Assembly: GCF_002937115.1 (NCBI RefSeq)
Contig: NZ_NHRY01000260.1
Coordinates: 62,001-126,000 of the forward strand
Reading direction: 5' to 3'
Length of the DNA stretch: 64,000 nucleotides
Origin: Rhodopila globiformis
GTDB lineage: Bacteria > Pseudomonadota > Alphaproteobacteria > Acetobacterales > Acetobacteraceae
A program made the translations under genes and the position numbers. The notes beneath the pieces were generated by a model. It was not told where the DNA came from, ran no database searches, and was given only the letters and a program-made list of their open reading frames with translations. This document shows positions 10,150 to 18,971 of the stretch, in pieces (the stretch's first letter is position 1; every line of letters starts with the position of its first letter).

Positions 10150-10460
10150 TCCGTCATGGCCGGGCGTGTCCCGGCCATCTACCCCGAACCGTCGAAGCGC
10201 GGATGGCCGGGACACGCCCTACGCAATGCACACATCTTGGAAACGGTCCGCCGCTGCGTTTCCCTTTCGTCATGGCCCGGCTCGTCCGGGCCACCTATTC
10301 CAGCACGTGTGCCGCGACAGGTGGCCCGGACGAGCCGGGCCATGACGATGGGGGAACGCTCTCGGCCGTGAGACAAGCACTTGATTTTACGGTCATTTCC
10401 GACTCGTTTCCGGGATGTGTGCATCCCGTAGGGACACGCCCGGCCATGACGAGGGCAACC
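10150..10460. repeat. Interspersed palindromic repeat block, copy B
   Basis: This is a composite of two palindromes. The first has an arm at 10158-10179 (GGCCGGGCGTGTCCCGGCC plus ATC) answered at 10202-10219. The second is a perfect 29-base inverted repeat, 10268-10296 against 10319-10347, with a 22-base loop. A third half-arm lies at about 10430-10450. The block fills the gap between kdpB and kdpC, which are normally adjacent. Almost the same composite recurs at 61.13-61.48 kb, including the intervening unique-looking segments. Confidence 0.88.
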
Positions 10461-10497
10461 GCCCGGTGGTCCATTTCTTCTACAGGACGAAATCGCA

Positions 10498-11103
10498 ATG
10501 CTGCAACATATCCGCCCCGCCATCATGATGATCGTGCTGATGACGATCCTCACCGGGCTGGCCTATCCGCTGGCGATGACCGGCATCGCCCAACTGATCT
10601 TCCCCTGGCAGGCCAACGGCAGCCTGATCACCCGCGACGGCAAGGTCATCGGCTCGGCGCTGATCGGGCAGAACTTCACGTCGGAGAAATACTTCCACGG
10701 CCGCCCCTCGGCCACGACCGACACCGACCCGAACGACGCCAGCAAGACCATTCCGGCGCCGTACAACGCCGACAACTCCGGTGGCTCCAACCTCGGGCCG
10801 ACGTCGAAGGCGCTGGTTGACCGCATCACGGCCGACACCAACAAGCTGGCGGCGGAAAACCCCGGCACGAAGGTGCCGATGGACCTGGTGACCACCTCGG
10901 CCAGCGGGCTGGATCCGGACATCTCCCCCGCCGCCGCGCTGTTCCAGGTGCCGCGCATCGCCAAGGCCCGCAACCTGCCGCCGGAGCGGGTGCGCGCGCT
11001 GGTGGAGGCGCATATCCAAGGCCGGATCGCCGGCTTCATCGGCGAGCCGCGCGTCAACGTGCTGGCGCTGAACATGGCGCTTGACGCCCTGCCGGCAACC
11101 TGA
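10498..11103 (+). CDS. kdpC: Potassium-transporting ATPase, subunit C
   Basis: A 201-aa protein of KdpC length. It has one N-terminal membrane helix (residues 7-30) and then a periplasmic domain with the family signatures [20 protein letters not shown] and [34 protein letters not shown], and [12 protein letters not shown] at the end. KdpC is required for assembly and function of the pump. A TACAGGACG sequence 9 bases before the ATG supplies a ribosome site. kdpD follows after 15 bases. Confidence 0.96.
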   Translation: MLQHIRPAIMMIVLMTILTGLAYPLAMTGIAQLIFPWQANGSLITRDGKVIGSALIGQNFTSEKYFHGRPSATTDTDPNDASKTIPAPYNADNSGGSNLGPTSKALVDRITADTNKLAAENPGTKVPMDLVTTSASGLDPDISPAAALFQVPRIAKARNLPPERVRALVEAHIQGRIAGFIGEPRVNVLALNMALDALPAT

Positions 11104-11118
11104 GCGGACTCCCGCCGC

Positions 11119-13824
11119 ATGGGCGAACAACCATCCCCGGATCGCCGCCCCTCGCCGGACGCCCTGCTGCGGGAAGCCCAGAAGGCGCTGCGCGGCCGCC
11201 TGAAGATCTTCCTCGGCGCCGCGCCCGGCGTCGGCAAGACCTACGAGATGCTCTCCTCCGCCCGGGCCAGGCGGCGCGAGGGCATCGACGTGGCCGTCGG
11301 CGTGGTCGAAACCCACGGCCGGGCGGAAACCGAGGCGCTGATCGAGGGCCTGGAGGTCATCCCCCGCCACACCATCCCCTATCGCGGCCACACCCTGACC
11401 GAGATGGACATCGACGCCATCCTGGGCCGCCGCCCGCGCCTCGTCCTGGTCGACGAGCTGGCCCACACCAACGCGCCCGGCAGCCGCCATCCCAAGCGCT
11501 ACCTGGATGTCGAGGAACTGCTGGGCGCCGGCATCGACGTCTACACCACGCTGAACATCCAGCATGTCGAGAGCCTGAACGACGTGGTGGCGCGCATCAC
11601 CCGCGTGCGCACCCGCGAAACCGTGCCGGATTCGGTGATCGAGCGCGCCGACGACATCGAGCTGATCGACCTGACCCCGGACGACCTGATCCAGCGGCTG
11701 AAGGAGGGGAAAGTCTACGTCCCGGCCCAGGCCGAACGGGCCGTGCAGCACTACTTCCAGCCCGGCAACCTGACCGCCCTGCGCGAACTCGCGCTGCGCC
11801 GCACCGCACAGCGCGTGGACGACCAGATGCTCGACTACATGCGCAGCCACGCCATCGAGGGGCCATGGCCAGCGAGCGATCGGGTGATGGTATGCATCCA
11901 GGGCGACGCCAAGGCCTCGGCGGTCGTGCGCCATGCCAAGCGGCTGGCGGACCGACTGCACGCGCCCTGGACCGCGATCAGCATCGAAACCTCCCACGCC
12001 ACCCGCGCCAGCGCCGCCGAGCAGGACAGAACCGCCGAGGCGTTGCGGCTGGCGCAGCAACTGGGGGCCGAACCAGTGCTGATCCCCGGCCAGGACGTCG
12101 TCGACTCGATCGTCGACTATGCCCGCGCCAACAACGTCACTCACCTGATCGTTTCCAAATCCAACCGCGCGCCGTGGTGGCAATGGCTGCGCGGCTCGAT
12201 CACCCAGCAACTGATCAACCGCGCCGGCGGGATCAACATCCACGTCATCGAGGTGAAGGAGGAGCGCGCCGCCACGCAGGCGGCCCGGCCGGTGGCTGCC
12301 GGTCCTTCGCCCGGGCTGTGGCCGTTCGTGGTGGCGGCGCTGCTGATCGGGCTGGCGACCGGGCTGGCCCAGGGCCTGCACGACCTGCTGAGCGTCAGCA
12401 ACGTGGCGCTGGTATACCTGACGGCGATCCTGATCACCGCCGTGCTGCATGGCCTGGGGCCGTCGCTGCTGGCCTGCCTGCTGGCCGTGCTGGCGTACAA
12501 CTTCTTCTTCCTGCCGCCGCTCTACACTTTCACCATTGCCGATCCGGAAAACGTGGTGGCGCTGTTCTTCTTCGGCGTTGTCGCGGTGATCGCCAGCAAT
12601 CTTGCCGCCCGGGTGCGCGGCCAGGCGGTCTCGGCCCGGCTGCGGGCGCGGCACACCGACGACCTGTACCAGTTCAGCCGCAAGCTGGCTGCCGCCGTTA
12701 CCCTGGACGACCTGCTGTGGGCCACCGCCCACCAGATCGCCCTGATGCTGAAAGTGCGCGTCGTTCTGCTGCTGCCGGAGGACGGCAGCATCGCCGTACG
12801 CGCCGGCTTCCCGCCCGAGGACATGCTGGACGACGCGGACCTCGCCGCCGCCAGGTGGTGCTGGGAGAAGGACCGCGTCGCCGGCCGCGGCTCCGACACG
12901 CTGCCCGGCGCCAAGTGGCTGTTCCAGCCGCTGCGCACCGGGCGCGGTCCGCTGGGCGTCGTCGGCATCATCCGCGACGAGCCCGGCCCGCTGCTGACGC
13001 CGGACCAGCAGCGGCTGATGGATGCGCTGGCGGACCAGGCGGCGCTGGCGATCGAGCGGGTCAACCTCGCCCGCGACCTGCACCTGACCCGCCTGCAGGC
13101 CGAGACCGACCGGCTGCGCTCGGCGCTGCTGACCTCGATCTCGCACGACCTGCGCACGCCGCTGGCGTCGATCCTGGGCTCGGCCACCAGCCTGCGGTCG
13201 CAGGATGCGTTCCTCGATTCCCCGACCAAGGAGGCGCTGCTGGGCACCATCATCGACGAAGCCGATCGGCTGAATCGTTTCATTGGGAATCTGCTGGACA
13301 TGACGCGGCTGGAATCGGGGGCGCTGAAGCCGCGGGTTTCGGCGGCGGAGGTGTCGGATGTCATCGGCGCCGCGTTGCAGCGGGCGGCGAAGATCCTGGC
13401 GCAGCACCGGGTCGAGGTGCACCTGCAGCCGAACCTGCCGATGCTGGCGCTGGACATGGTGCTGTTCGAGCAGGTGCTGTTCAACCTGCTGGACAATGCC
13501 GCCAAATACGCGCCCGCCGGCAGCCTGATCACCATCGCCGCCGGCCGGGAGGGCGACAGCGTGCTGATCCGGGTGATGGACGAAGGCGACGGCATCCCGG
13601 CCGGCGACGTCGAGCGCATCTTCGAGAAATTCCACCGCGTCGAGGGATCCGACCGCCGGCGCGTCGGCACCGGGCTGGGCCTGGCGATCTGCCGCGGCTT
13701 CGTCGAGGCAATGGACGGCACGATCACCGCGGCCAACCGGTCCGGCGGGAAAGGCGCCGTTTTCACCATCACCTTGCCGGTTCCGGCAATTCCGCCGTTG
13801 CCGGCCGAGGAGGCGGCTTCGTAA
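11119..13824 (+). CDS. kdpD: Osmosensitive K+ channel histidine kinase KdpD
   Basis: A 901-aa sensor kinase. The order seen is an N-terminal KdpD domain with Walker A-like GAAPGVGKT (about residues 33-41) and VDELAHTNAPGSRHPKR; a universal-stress-like domain about 255-370; four membrane helices about 390-500; a GAF-like domain about 530-650; an H-box SISHDLRTPLASIL (His near 676); and an ATPase domain with NLLDNAAKYAP and GTGLGLAI. In the known system KdpD phosphorylates KdpE to activate kdpFABC at low potassium. The gene is coupled to kdpC, but no kdpE follows: the next gene is on the opposite strand and encodes an oxidoreductase. The partner must be elsewhere on the chromosome or has been replaced. 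Confidence 0.96.
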   Translation: MGEQPSPDRRPSPDALLREAQKALRGRLKIFLGAAPGVGKTYEMLSSARARRREGIDVAVGVVETHGRAETEALIEGLEVIPRHTIPYRGHTLTEMDIDAILGRRPRLVLVDELAHTNAPGSRHPKRYLDVEELLGAGIDVYTTLNIQHVESLNDVVARITRVRTRETVPDSVIERADDIELIDLTPDDLIQRLKEGKVYVPAQAERAVQHYFQPGNLTALRELALRRTAQRVDDQMLDYMRSHAIEGPWPASDRVMVCIQGDAKASAVVRHAKRLADRLHAPWTAISIETSHATRASAAEQDRTAEALRLAQQLGAEPVLIPGQDVVDSIVDYARANNVTHLIVSKSNRAPWWQWLRGSITQQLINRAGGINIHVIEVKEERAATQAARPVAAGPSPGLWPFVVAALLIGLATGLAQGLHDLLSVSNVALVYLTAILITAVLHGLGPSLLACLLAVLAYNFFFLPPLYTFTIADPENVVALFFFGVVAVIASNLAARVRGQAVSARLRARHTDDLYQFSRKLAAAVTLDDLLWATAHQIALMLKVRVVLLLPEDGSIAVRAGFPPEDMLDDADLAAARWCWEKDRVAGRGSDTLPGAKWLFQPLRTGRGPLGVVGIIRDEPGPLLTPDQQRLMDALADQAALAIERVNLARDLHLTRLQAETDRLRSALLTSISHDLRTPLASILGSATSLRSQDAFLDSPTKEALLGTIIDEADRLNRFIGNLLDMTRLESGALKPRVSAAEVSDVIGAALQRAAKILAQHRVEVHLQPNLPMLALDMVLFEQVLFNLLDNAAKYAPAGSLITIAAGREGDSVLIRVMDEGDGIPAGDVERIFEKFHRVEGSDRRRVGTGLGLAICRGFVEAMDGTITAANRSGGKGAVFTITLPVPAIPPLPAEEAAS

Positions 13825-13885
13825 GCGCGCTCGCGCCGGATCCGGGAAGCGGCGTTGGCACTGTCGTCAGGGCCGCTGTTTGGCG

Positions 13886-15277
13886 TTACGGCTGGCGGCG
13901 ATCCACCACCGGCTTCACGTCGCCGGCGAGCGTCGGCACCAGTTCGGACACGGTTGGATGTATGTGCATGGTATGCGTGAGCGTGGACCGGTTGCCGCCC
14001 GCCGCCATGATGTCGATGATGGCATGAATTGCCTCGTCGCCACCCGTGCCAAGGATCGCGGCGCCCAGGATTGCATCGGTGTCTGCATCTGCAACGATTT
14101 TCATCAGCCCGAGCGTTTCGTCCTTCTCGCGCGCGCGGGCGACGCGGGCCATCGGCCGCCTGCCGACGACGATCCGCTTGCCGGTTGCACGCGCCTCGGT
14201 CTCGGTCATTCCGACGCGTCCGAGCGGCGGGTCGACATACAGCGCGTAGCACGGGATCCGATCGGTGACCTTGCGGCTTGCCCCGTTCAGCAGGTTGTCC
14301 GCAACGATTTCGTAGTCGTTGTAGGACGTATGGGTGAACGCACCGCGGCCGTTGCAGTCCCCCAATGCCCAGACGCCGGCCACACTGGTTTCAAGCTGAT
14401 CGTTGACCGCAATGAAACCGCGTGGGTCGGTTGCGATGCCCGTGGTTTCCAGCCCCAGATCGTCGGTGTTCGGACGCCGCCCGACCGCGAGCAGGACGTG
14501 GCTGCCGATGACTTCCGGCGGACCTTCGGCGCAATCGGTAGCGACGGCGATTCCCCGGGCGTGGGGCGCAAACCGGATGCACGCGGCGCCGGTGCGGACG
14601 GTGATGCCCTCGGCTTCCAGGAAAGACCGGATCGATGCCGAAATCTCCTCGTCCTCCCGCGCGATCAGGCGGGGGCTCTTTTCGACAACGGTGACCTTCG
14701 ATCCGAAGCGCCGGTATATCTGGGCGAACTCCAGCCCGATATAGCTGCCGCCAATGACGACGAGATGGTCGGGCAGCACGTCGGTTTCGAGCAGCGAACT
14801 GTTGGTGAAATATGGGACGTCGTTCACCCCGGGCAGGTCCGGGACCAGCGCGCGCCCGCCAACATTGATGAAGATGCGATCCGCCTCGAACAGGTCCGCG
14901 CCAAGCCGGACGACGTGGGGTCCTTCGAACCGGGCATGACCCCGCAGCAGAGAGCACCGTTCCATGCCCTGCAGCCAGGATTCGTTCCCTTCCCTGGCGT
15001 CCCTCGAGATCTTCTGCGACCGCGCATGGACACGCGCCATATCGATGCGGATGTCGCTCGTCAGCACGCCGAAATCCTCGCCGCGGCGGGCGAGGTGGGC
15101 CGCGTAGGCGCTGGCGACAAGGGTTTTCGTCGGCGTGCAGCCGGTATTGACGCAGGTGCCGCCCACTTTATGGCGTTCCATGACAGCAACAGTCATGCCG
15201 GCCTCGGCCAGGCGCGCGGCCATGGGCGATCCTGCCTGCCCCGTGCCGATGACGATCGCGTCGAAGCGCCGGCTCAT
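13886..15277 (-). CDS. MerA-like FAD/NAD(P) disulfide oxidoreductase
   Basis: A 463-aa class I pyridine-nucleotide disulfide oxidoreductase. It has an N-terminal FAD site (IGTGQAGSPMAARLAEAG), the redox-active pair GGTCVNTGCTPTK (CxxxxC), an NAD(P) site (VVIGGSYIGLEFAQIYRRFG), the second FAD motif VWALGDCNGRGAFTHTSYND, and the C-terminal His-Glu dyad in HIHPTVSELVPT. It lacks the N-terminal metal-binding domain and C-terminal vicinal cysteines of mercuric reductase, so mercury reduction is not supported; a general disulfide or dihydrolipoamide-type activity is likelier. It is convergent with kdpD (61-base gap) and divergent from the FIST gene. The start MSRRFDAIVIG is standard for the family. 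Confidence 0.88.
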   Translation of the reverse strand: MSRRFDAIVIGTGQAGSPMAARLAEAGMTVAVMERHKVGGTCVNTGCTPTKTLVASAYAAHLARRGEDFGVLTSDIRIDMARVHARSQKISRDAREGNESWLQGMERCSLLRGHARFEGPHVVRLGADLFEADRIFINVGGRALVPDLPGVNDVPYFTNSSLLETDVLPDHLVVIGGSYIGLEFAQIYRRFGSKVTVVEKSPRLIAREDEEISASIRSFLEAEGITVRTGAACIRFAPHARGIAVATDCAEGPPEVIGSHVLLAVGRRPNTDDLGLETTGIATDPRGFIAVNDQLETSVAGVWALGDCNGRGAFTHTSYNDYEIVADNLLNGASRKVTDRIPCYALYVDPPLGRVGMTETEARATGKRIVVGRRPMARVARAREKDETLGLMKIVADADTDAILGAAILGTGGDEAIHAIIDIMAAGGNRSTLTHTMHIHPTVSELVPTLAGDVKPVVDRRQP

Positions 15278-15608
15278 GCCGCCTGGCCTTGCGCGGCGCG
15301 CGCCAGGCGATGTTCACCGGGAATGTCAATCAGGATGGCCAGGAGCTTAGCGAAACACATGCGGTTCCCCTTGAGTCAGGCCTGGAAGCATGGGCGGGAC
15401 TATGCACCTTCCGTGCGCCCTGGTCCAAGGCTTGACGGCTGGAACAGGCCGAATTGAGAACGGAGCGGTGACAGCTACCTCTTCTGTGAACGGGATACTT
15501 CGACTGGTAACATCTGCTGGAGCCGGTATACTATCCGGCGGCGTCCACGCTGCCCGCCGTATTTTGCGCCGCCTGAGCCGGGCGGCCAAGGCCATGAGGA
15601 AACGTGAA
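15278..15608. other. Divergent intergenic region upstream of FIST gene
   Basis: 331 bases between the oxidoreductase and the FIST protein. An open frame extends the FIST protein upstream to 15390, but that extension has no homologous look and the good ribosome site is at 15609. A TATACT box at 15527-15532 could be a -10 element for the rightward genes, although no well-spaced -35 partner was found. Confidence 0.4.
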
Positions 15609-16754
15609 ATGCCGCCAAGCGGCATACGACACGCCTATTCGACAGCCCCGACCGCCAGCGAGGCGGCGCGGGAGATTCATGCCGGGCTCGCACAGGCCGA
15701 TCTGGAACTTGTCGTCCTGTTTTGTTCCCGAGGCTTCGACCTCGAAGCCCTCGGTCCGGAACTCGGCCAGCTGTTCGGGGACGCGACCGTGGTGGGATGC
15801 ACAACCGCAGGTGAGATCACGCCGGTTGGCTACCTGGAGGGCTCGATCACCGGCTTCAGCCTGTCCGCCGATGAATGCGAGGCGGTTGCGCAACTGATCC
15901 CGGCGATCTCGTCGTTGCAGATCCCGCAAGGCACGGCAGCCGCGGACGCTCTGATCCGGCGGCTTGCCGAGCGCGGCAGCACGCCCGAACCGCCGGACAC
16001 CTTCGCCCTGCTGCTGATCGACGGCATGTGCGCGACCGAAGAGCTTGTCCTGAGCGCGATCCATCGCCGCCTCGACCCGATCCCCCTGCTCGGCGGTTCG
16101 GCCGGTGACGGCATGCGGTTTGAGCGGACCTTCGTCTATTGGCAAGGCCGTTTCCATCCCGATGCAGCCCTGCTGACGCTCGTGAAGATCCGGCGGCCGT
16201 TTCGCGTCTTCAGGCGCCAGCACTTTTTCGCAACCGATACGCGCATGGTCGTCACCGGCGCGGACCCGGCGCGGCGCGTGGTGACCGAGATCAATGCCGA
16301 ACCGGCCGGCCCCGAGTATGCGCGCATCATCGGCCTGGACTACCGCGCGCTGACCCCGATGATGTTTGCCGGGCATCCGGTGATGGTGAAGGTCGGCGGT
16401 GATTACTACATCCGCTCGATCCAGAAGACGAACGAGGACGGCAGCCTGACGTTCTACTGCGCGATCGACGAAGGCGTCGTGCTGACGCTCGCACGCCACG
16501 AGGACATCATCGAGAACCTGCGCAGTTTCTTCGCCGACATGCGCGCCCGGATGGGCAAGCCGCTGCTGGTCATCGGCTTCGACTGCGTGCTGCGCAGCGT
16601 GGAAGCCGAGAGCCGGCAGGTGAAGCATGTCGCGAGCCGCATCCTTGCCGAGAACAACGTCATCGGCTTCAGCACCTATGGCGAGCAGCTTGCCGCGATG
16701 CACGTCAACTACACGTTCACCGGCCTGCTGATCGGCAGCGGGACGGAGACGTGA
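15609..16754 (+). CDS. FIST-domain sensory protein
   Basis: A 381-aa protein with FIST N and FIST C domains. Recognisable are LVVLFCSRGFDLEALGPEL, VVGCTTAGEITPVGYLEGSI and IPLLGGSAGDGMRF (N half), then GLDYRALTPMMFAGHPVMVK, LLVIGFDCVLR and NNVIGFSTYGEQLAAMHVNYT (C half). FIST proteins are cytoplasmic ligand-sensing partners of kinases; NosP, one member, senses nitric oxide through haem. Whether this one binds haem cannot be told from sequence. The ATG at 15609 has GAGGAAA six bases upstream. The next gene, a hybrid kinase, overlaps its stop by four bases, so the two are translationally coupled. The pair recalls the PA1975-PA1976 (ErcS') arrangement near the alcohol-oxidation genes of Pseudomonas. 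Confidence 0.88.
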   Translation: MPPSGIRHAYSTAPTASEAAREIHAGLAQADLELVVLFCSRGFDLEALGPELGQLFGDATVVGCTTAGEITPVGYLEGSITGFSLSADECEAVAQLIPAISSLQIPQGTAAADALIRRLAERGSTPEPPDTFALLLIDGMCATEELVLSAIHRRLDPIPLLGGSAGDGMRFERTFVYWQGRFHPDAALLTLVKIRRPFRVFRRQHFFATDTRMVVTGADPARRVVTEINAEPAGPEYARIIGLDYRALTPMMFAGHPVMVKVGGDYYIRSIQKTNEDGSLTFYCAIDEGVVLTLARHEDIIENLRSFFADMRARMGKPLLVIGFDCVLRSVEAESRQVKHVASRILAENNVIGFSTYGEQLAAMHVNYTFTGLLIGSGTET

Positions 16755-18148
16755 CCGATCTGCCGCCCCACGATCCGGATGCGTACGCCCGGCACGAAGC
16801 CGAATTGCGCAAGCTGCGCAAGATCAACCGCGTGCTGATGGACCGTGTCGAGCGCGACATGGACGCCCAGGGCGGCGACGCCTATTCGCTGTTCCGCACC
16901 GCGATTACGCTGGAGGCACGGGTCAGCGAACGCACGACCGAGCTGACCAAGCTCACGCATCAGCTGATGCACGAAATTTCCGAACGGCGGCAGGTCGAGA
17001 AGGCGCTGCTCGCCGCGAAAGCCGAGGCGGAGCAAGCCAATCTTGGCAAGACCCGATTCCTGGCCGCCGCCATGCATGACCTCTGCCAGCCGCTGAACGC
17101 CGCGCGGTTGTTCCTGGGCGCGCTTGCCGACGAGGTTGCAAGCGACCGTCACCGCGATCTTCTCGGCCGCATCGATTCAGCGCTCGATACGGTCGATGAA
17201 TTGCTGGGAACGTTGCTCGATATTTCCAAACTGGACTCCGGCGTCTGGCCGGTGACCCTGGGCAACGTCGCGAGCGGGCCGATACTGGCGCGGCTGGCCG
17301 AGGAATACCGGCCGCAGGCACACGCGGCGGGCCTTGACCTGCGGGTCGTTGCATGCGGCGCGATCGTGCACACCGATCAGCACCTGTTCGAACGGATCCT
17401 GCGCAACCTGATCAGCAACGCGATCCGCTACACAGCCGAGGGCCGCGTGCTCATCGGCTGCCGTCGCCAGGGAACGCGCCTGGCGGTGCAGGTATGGGAC
17501 ACCGGCGTTGGCATTCCCAGCCAGATGCAACGACAGATCTTCGAGGAGTTCCAGCGCCTCGGTAACGCACCGCGACGGGAGGGCAAGGGACTGGGGCTTG
17601 GACTGGCGATCGTCGATCGCATTGCCCGCCTGCTCGACCTTGGCATCGAAGTGAAAAGCCAGGTCGGGCGCGGTTCGTGCTTTTCCGTTATGGTCCCGAT
17701 CGGTACAGCTGCGAACGGTCCCGACTGGGCGCCGCCGGACAGGCGGATCGAGCCACCGGGCCTGGACGGCAAAACCATTGTCGTCATCGACAACGACGAG
17801 ATTGCCATCGACGGCATGCGCGCCGTGCTCAATGGCTGGGGATGCCGCCTGGTCGGCGCCGCTTCGTCGCAGGACGCGGAGGAACGGCTGGCTGCCGATG
17901 CGCTGGTTCCGGACCTTGTCGTCGCGGATTATCACCTCGATCACGGAACATACGGCACGGACGTGATCACGGCGCTTCGCAGCCGATATGGCAACGACCT
18001 GCCTGCCCTGGTGGTATCCGGCGACAGATCGACGCAACTGCGCGGCTCCTTGAAGGCGTCGGGCTATGCTTTTCTCGCCAAGCCGGTCAGTCCGGCCCGG
18101 CTGCGCGCCATGATGAGCTACCTGGTGAGCCCGCCGACGGATGAATGA
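16751..18148 (+). CDS. Hybrid histidine kinase, ErcS'/NahK-like
   Basis: A 465-aa soluble kinase. N-terminal coiled coil about 15-100 (LEARVSERTTELTKLTHQLM), H-box with RFLAAAMHDLCQPLNAARLF (phospho-His near residue 113), ATPase domain (NLISNAIRYT, DTGVGIP, GKGLGLGLAIVDR), and a C-terminal receiver about 340-455 (IVVIDNDEIAIDGM, acceptor Asp in LVVADYHLDH, Lys in FLAKPVSP). The MHDLCQPLNA H-box is the subtype seen in NahK and ErcS'. The GTG start overlaps the FIST stop (GTGA), which supports a sensor-kinase pair in which FIST controls kinase activity. Its 3' end overlaps the convergent LuxR-type regulator gene by 31 bases. Likely output is through that regulator to the PQQ-dehydrogenase genes; this is inference from gene order. 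Confidence 0.88.
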   Translation: MTDLPPHDPDAYARHEAELRKLRKINRVLMDRVERDMDAQGGDAYSLFRTAITLEARVSERTTELTKLTHQLMHEISERRQVEKALLAAKAEAEQANLGKTRFLAAAMHDLCQPLNAARLFLGALADEVASDRHRDLLGRIDSALDTVDELLGTLLDISKLDSGVWPVTLGNVASGPILARLAEEYRPQAHAAGLDLRVVACGAIVHTDQHLFERILRNLISNAIRYTAEGRVLIGCRRQGTRLAVQVWDTGVGIPSQMQRQIFEEFQRLGNAPRREGKGLGLGLAIVDRIARLLDLGIEVKSQVGRGSCFSVMVPIGTAANGPDWAPPDRRIEPPGLDGKTIVVIDNDEIAIDGMRAVLNGWGCRLVGAASSQDAEERLAADALVPDLVVADYHLDHGTYGTDVITALRSRYGNDLPALVVSGDRSTQLRGSLKASGYAFLAKPVSPARLRAMMSYLVSPPTDE

Positions 18149-18795
18149 TCCGCTGCCTGGAGTTCGGGTGGCATGGCGCCGCTGCGCTGGAACGCAACGA
18201 TGGCCTGGGCGCGGGTGGCAACGCCGAGCTTGCGCAGGATGGCCGTCATGTGCGCCTTCACGGTCACGTCGCTGATGTCCAGGTCGCGCGCGATCTGCTT
18301 GTTCGAGCAGCCTTTGGCGAGCAGGACGAGCACGGCGATCTGCCGCGGGGTCAGCGGCTCGTCTGCAGCGGCCGCGCTGGCGGCCGGCTCGATGCCCTGG
18401 AACGGGGTGTAGATGCCGCCATCGAGCACGACCTGCAGCGCCTGCATCATGGCGTCCTTCGACGTGGATTTGGCGATGTAGCCGGCTGCGCCGCAGGCCA
18501 GCGCACGCCGCACGACGGACAGATCCTCCAATGACGAAATTACAACGATCGGCGTCGCCGGCACCTTGTCCCGCAGGGCGACCAGATCAGCCAGGCCGTT
18601 CGAGCCTGGCATGAACAGGTCCAGCAGGATCAGGTCCAGGTCGTCGTCGCGGGCAACGGCCTCGAACAGTTCCGTCGTCGCGCACGCTTCCAGGCAGGTC
18701 AGCGCCCAGCCGCGCGCGGCGAACAGGCGTTCGACGACCTCGCGAATGGCTTCGCGGAACAGCGGGTGATCTTCGGCTACCAGGACTTTCTGCAC
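18118..18795 (-). CDS. NarL/LuxR-family response regulator, ErbR-like
   Basis: A 225-aa two-domain response regulator. The receiver occupies residues 1-125 (VLVAEDHPLFREAI, acceptor Asp in LILLDLFMPGSNG, Lys in GYIAKSTSKDAM). The C-terminal LuxR-type helix-turn-helix spans about 145-210 (EPLTPRQIAVLVLLAKGCSN and DLDISDVTVKAHMTAILRKL). It points away from the PQQ dehydrogenase gene across a 176-base divergent region and runs into the 3' end of the hybrid kinase gene. In pseudomonads ErbR/AgmR, a regulator of this family, activates the quinoprotein ethanol oxidation genes; the same role here is inferred from the neighbourhood. It is not a KdpE homologue, which would have an OmpR-type domain. 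Confidence 0.9.
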   Translation of the reverse strand: MQKVLVAEDHPLFREAIREVVERLFAARGWALTCLEACATTELFEAVARDDDLDLILLDLFMPGSNGLADLVALRDKVPATPIVVISSLEDLSVVRRALACGAAGYIAKSTSKDAMMQALQVVLDGGIYTPFQGIEPAASAAAADEPLTPRQIAVLVLLAKGCSNKQIARDLDISDVTVKAHMTAILRKLGVATRAQAIVAFQRSGAMPPELQAADHSSVGGLTR

Positions 18796-18971
18796 GGACG
18801 CTCATGCTCCTTCGCCTGTTTCCGGCAATTGCGGAGTTATCCGTCTTGATAGCTCTCCGACCACTGCCGTTGCCATTCGACCTTTGTCTAATATACCGCC
18901 ACCGATCCGAGAGCCATGATGCCCGTCAAGCCGCGTCGATAGCGGCGTGAAGAACACCAAGAGGACGTACC
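18796..18971. promoter_or_regulatory. Divergent control region, regulator / PQQ dehydrogenase
   Basis: 176 bases that must hold the promoters of the LuxR-type regulator (leftward) and the PQQ-dehydrogenase operon (rightward). The stretch 18840-18900 is lower in GC than its surroundings. No unambiguous operator was identified by eye. Confidence 0.45.

Noticed and set aside
10480-13635. A very long minus-strand open frame opposite kdpC and kdpD
   Set aside because: It is the reverse-complement shadow of two well-identified genes and matches no family.
13886-15277. Mercuric reductase as a firm call
   Set aside because: The fold fits, but the metal-binding N-terminal domain and the C-terminal vicinal cysteines are absent, and no other mer gene is near.
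18118-18795. LuxR-type regulator as the missing KdpE
   Set aside because: KdpE has an OmpR-type winged helix; this protein has a LuxR-type domain and lies with the alcohol-oxidation genes.
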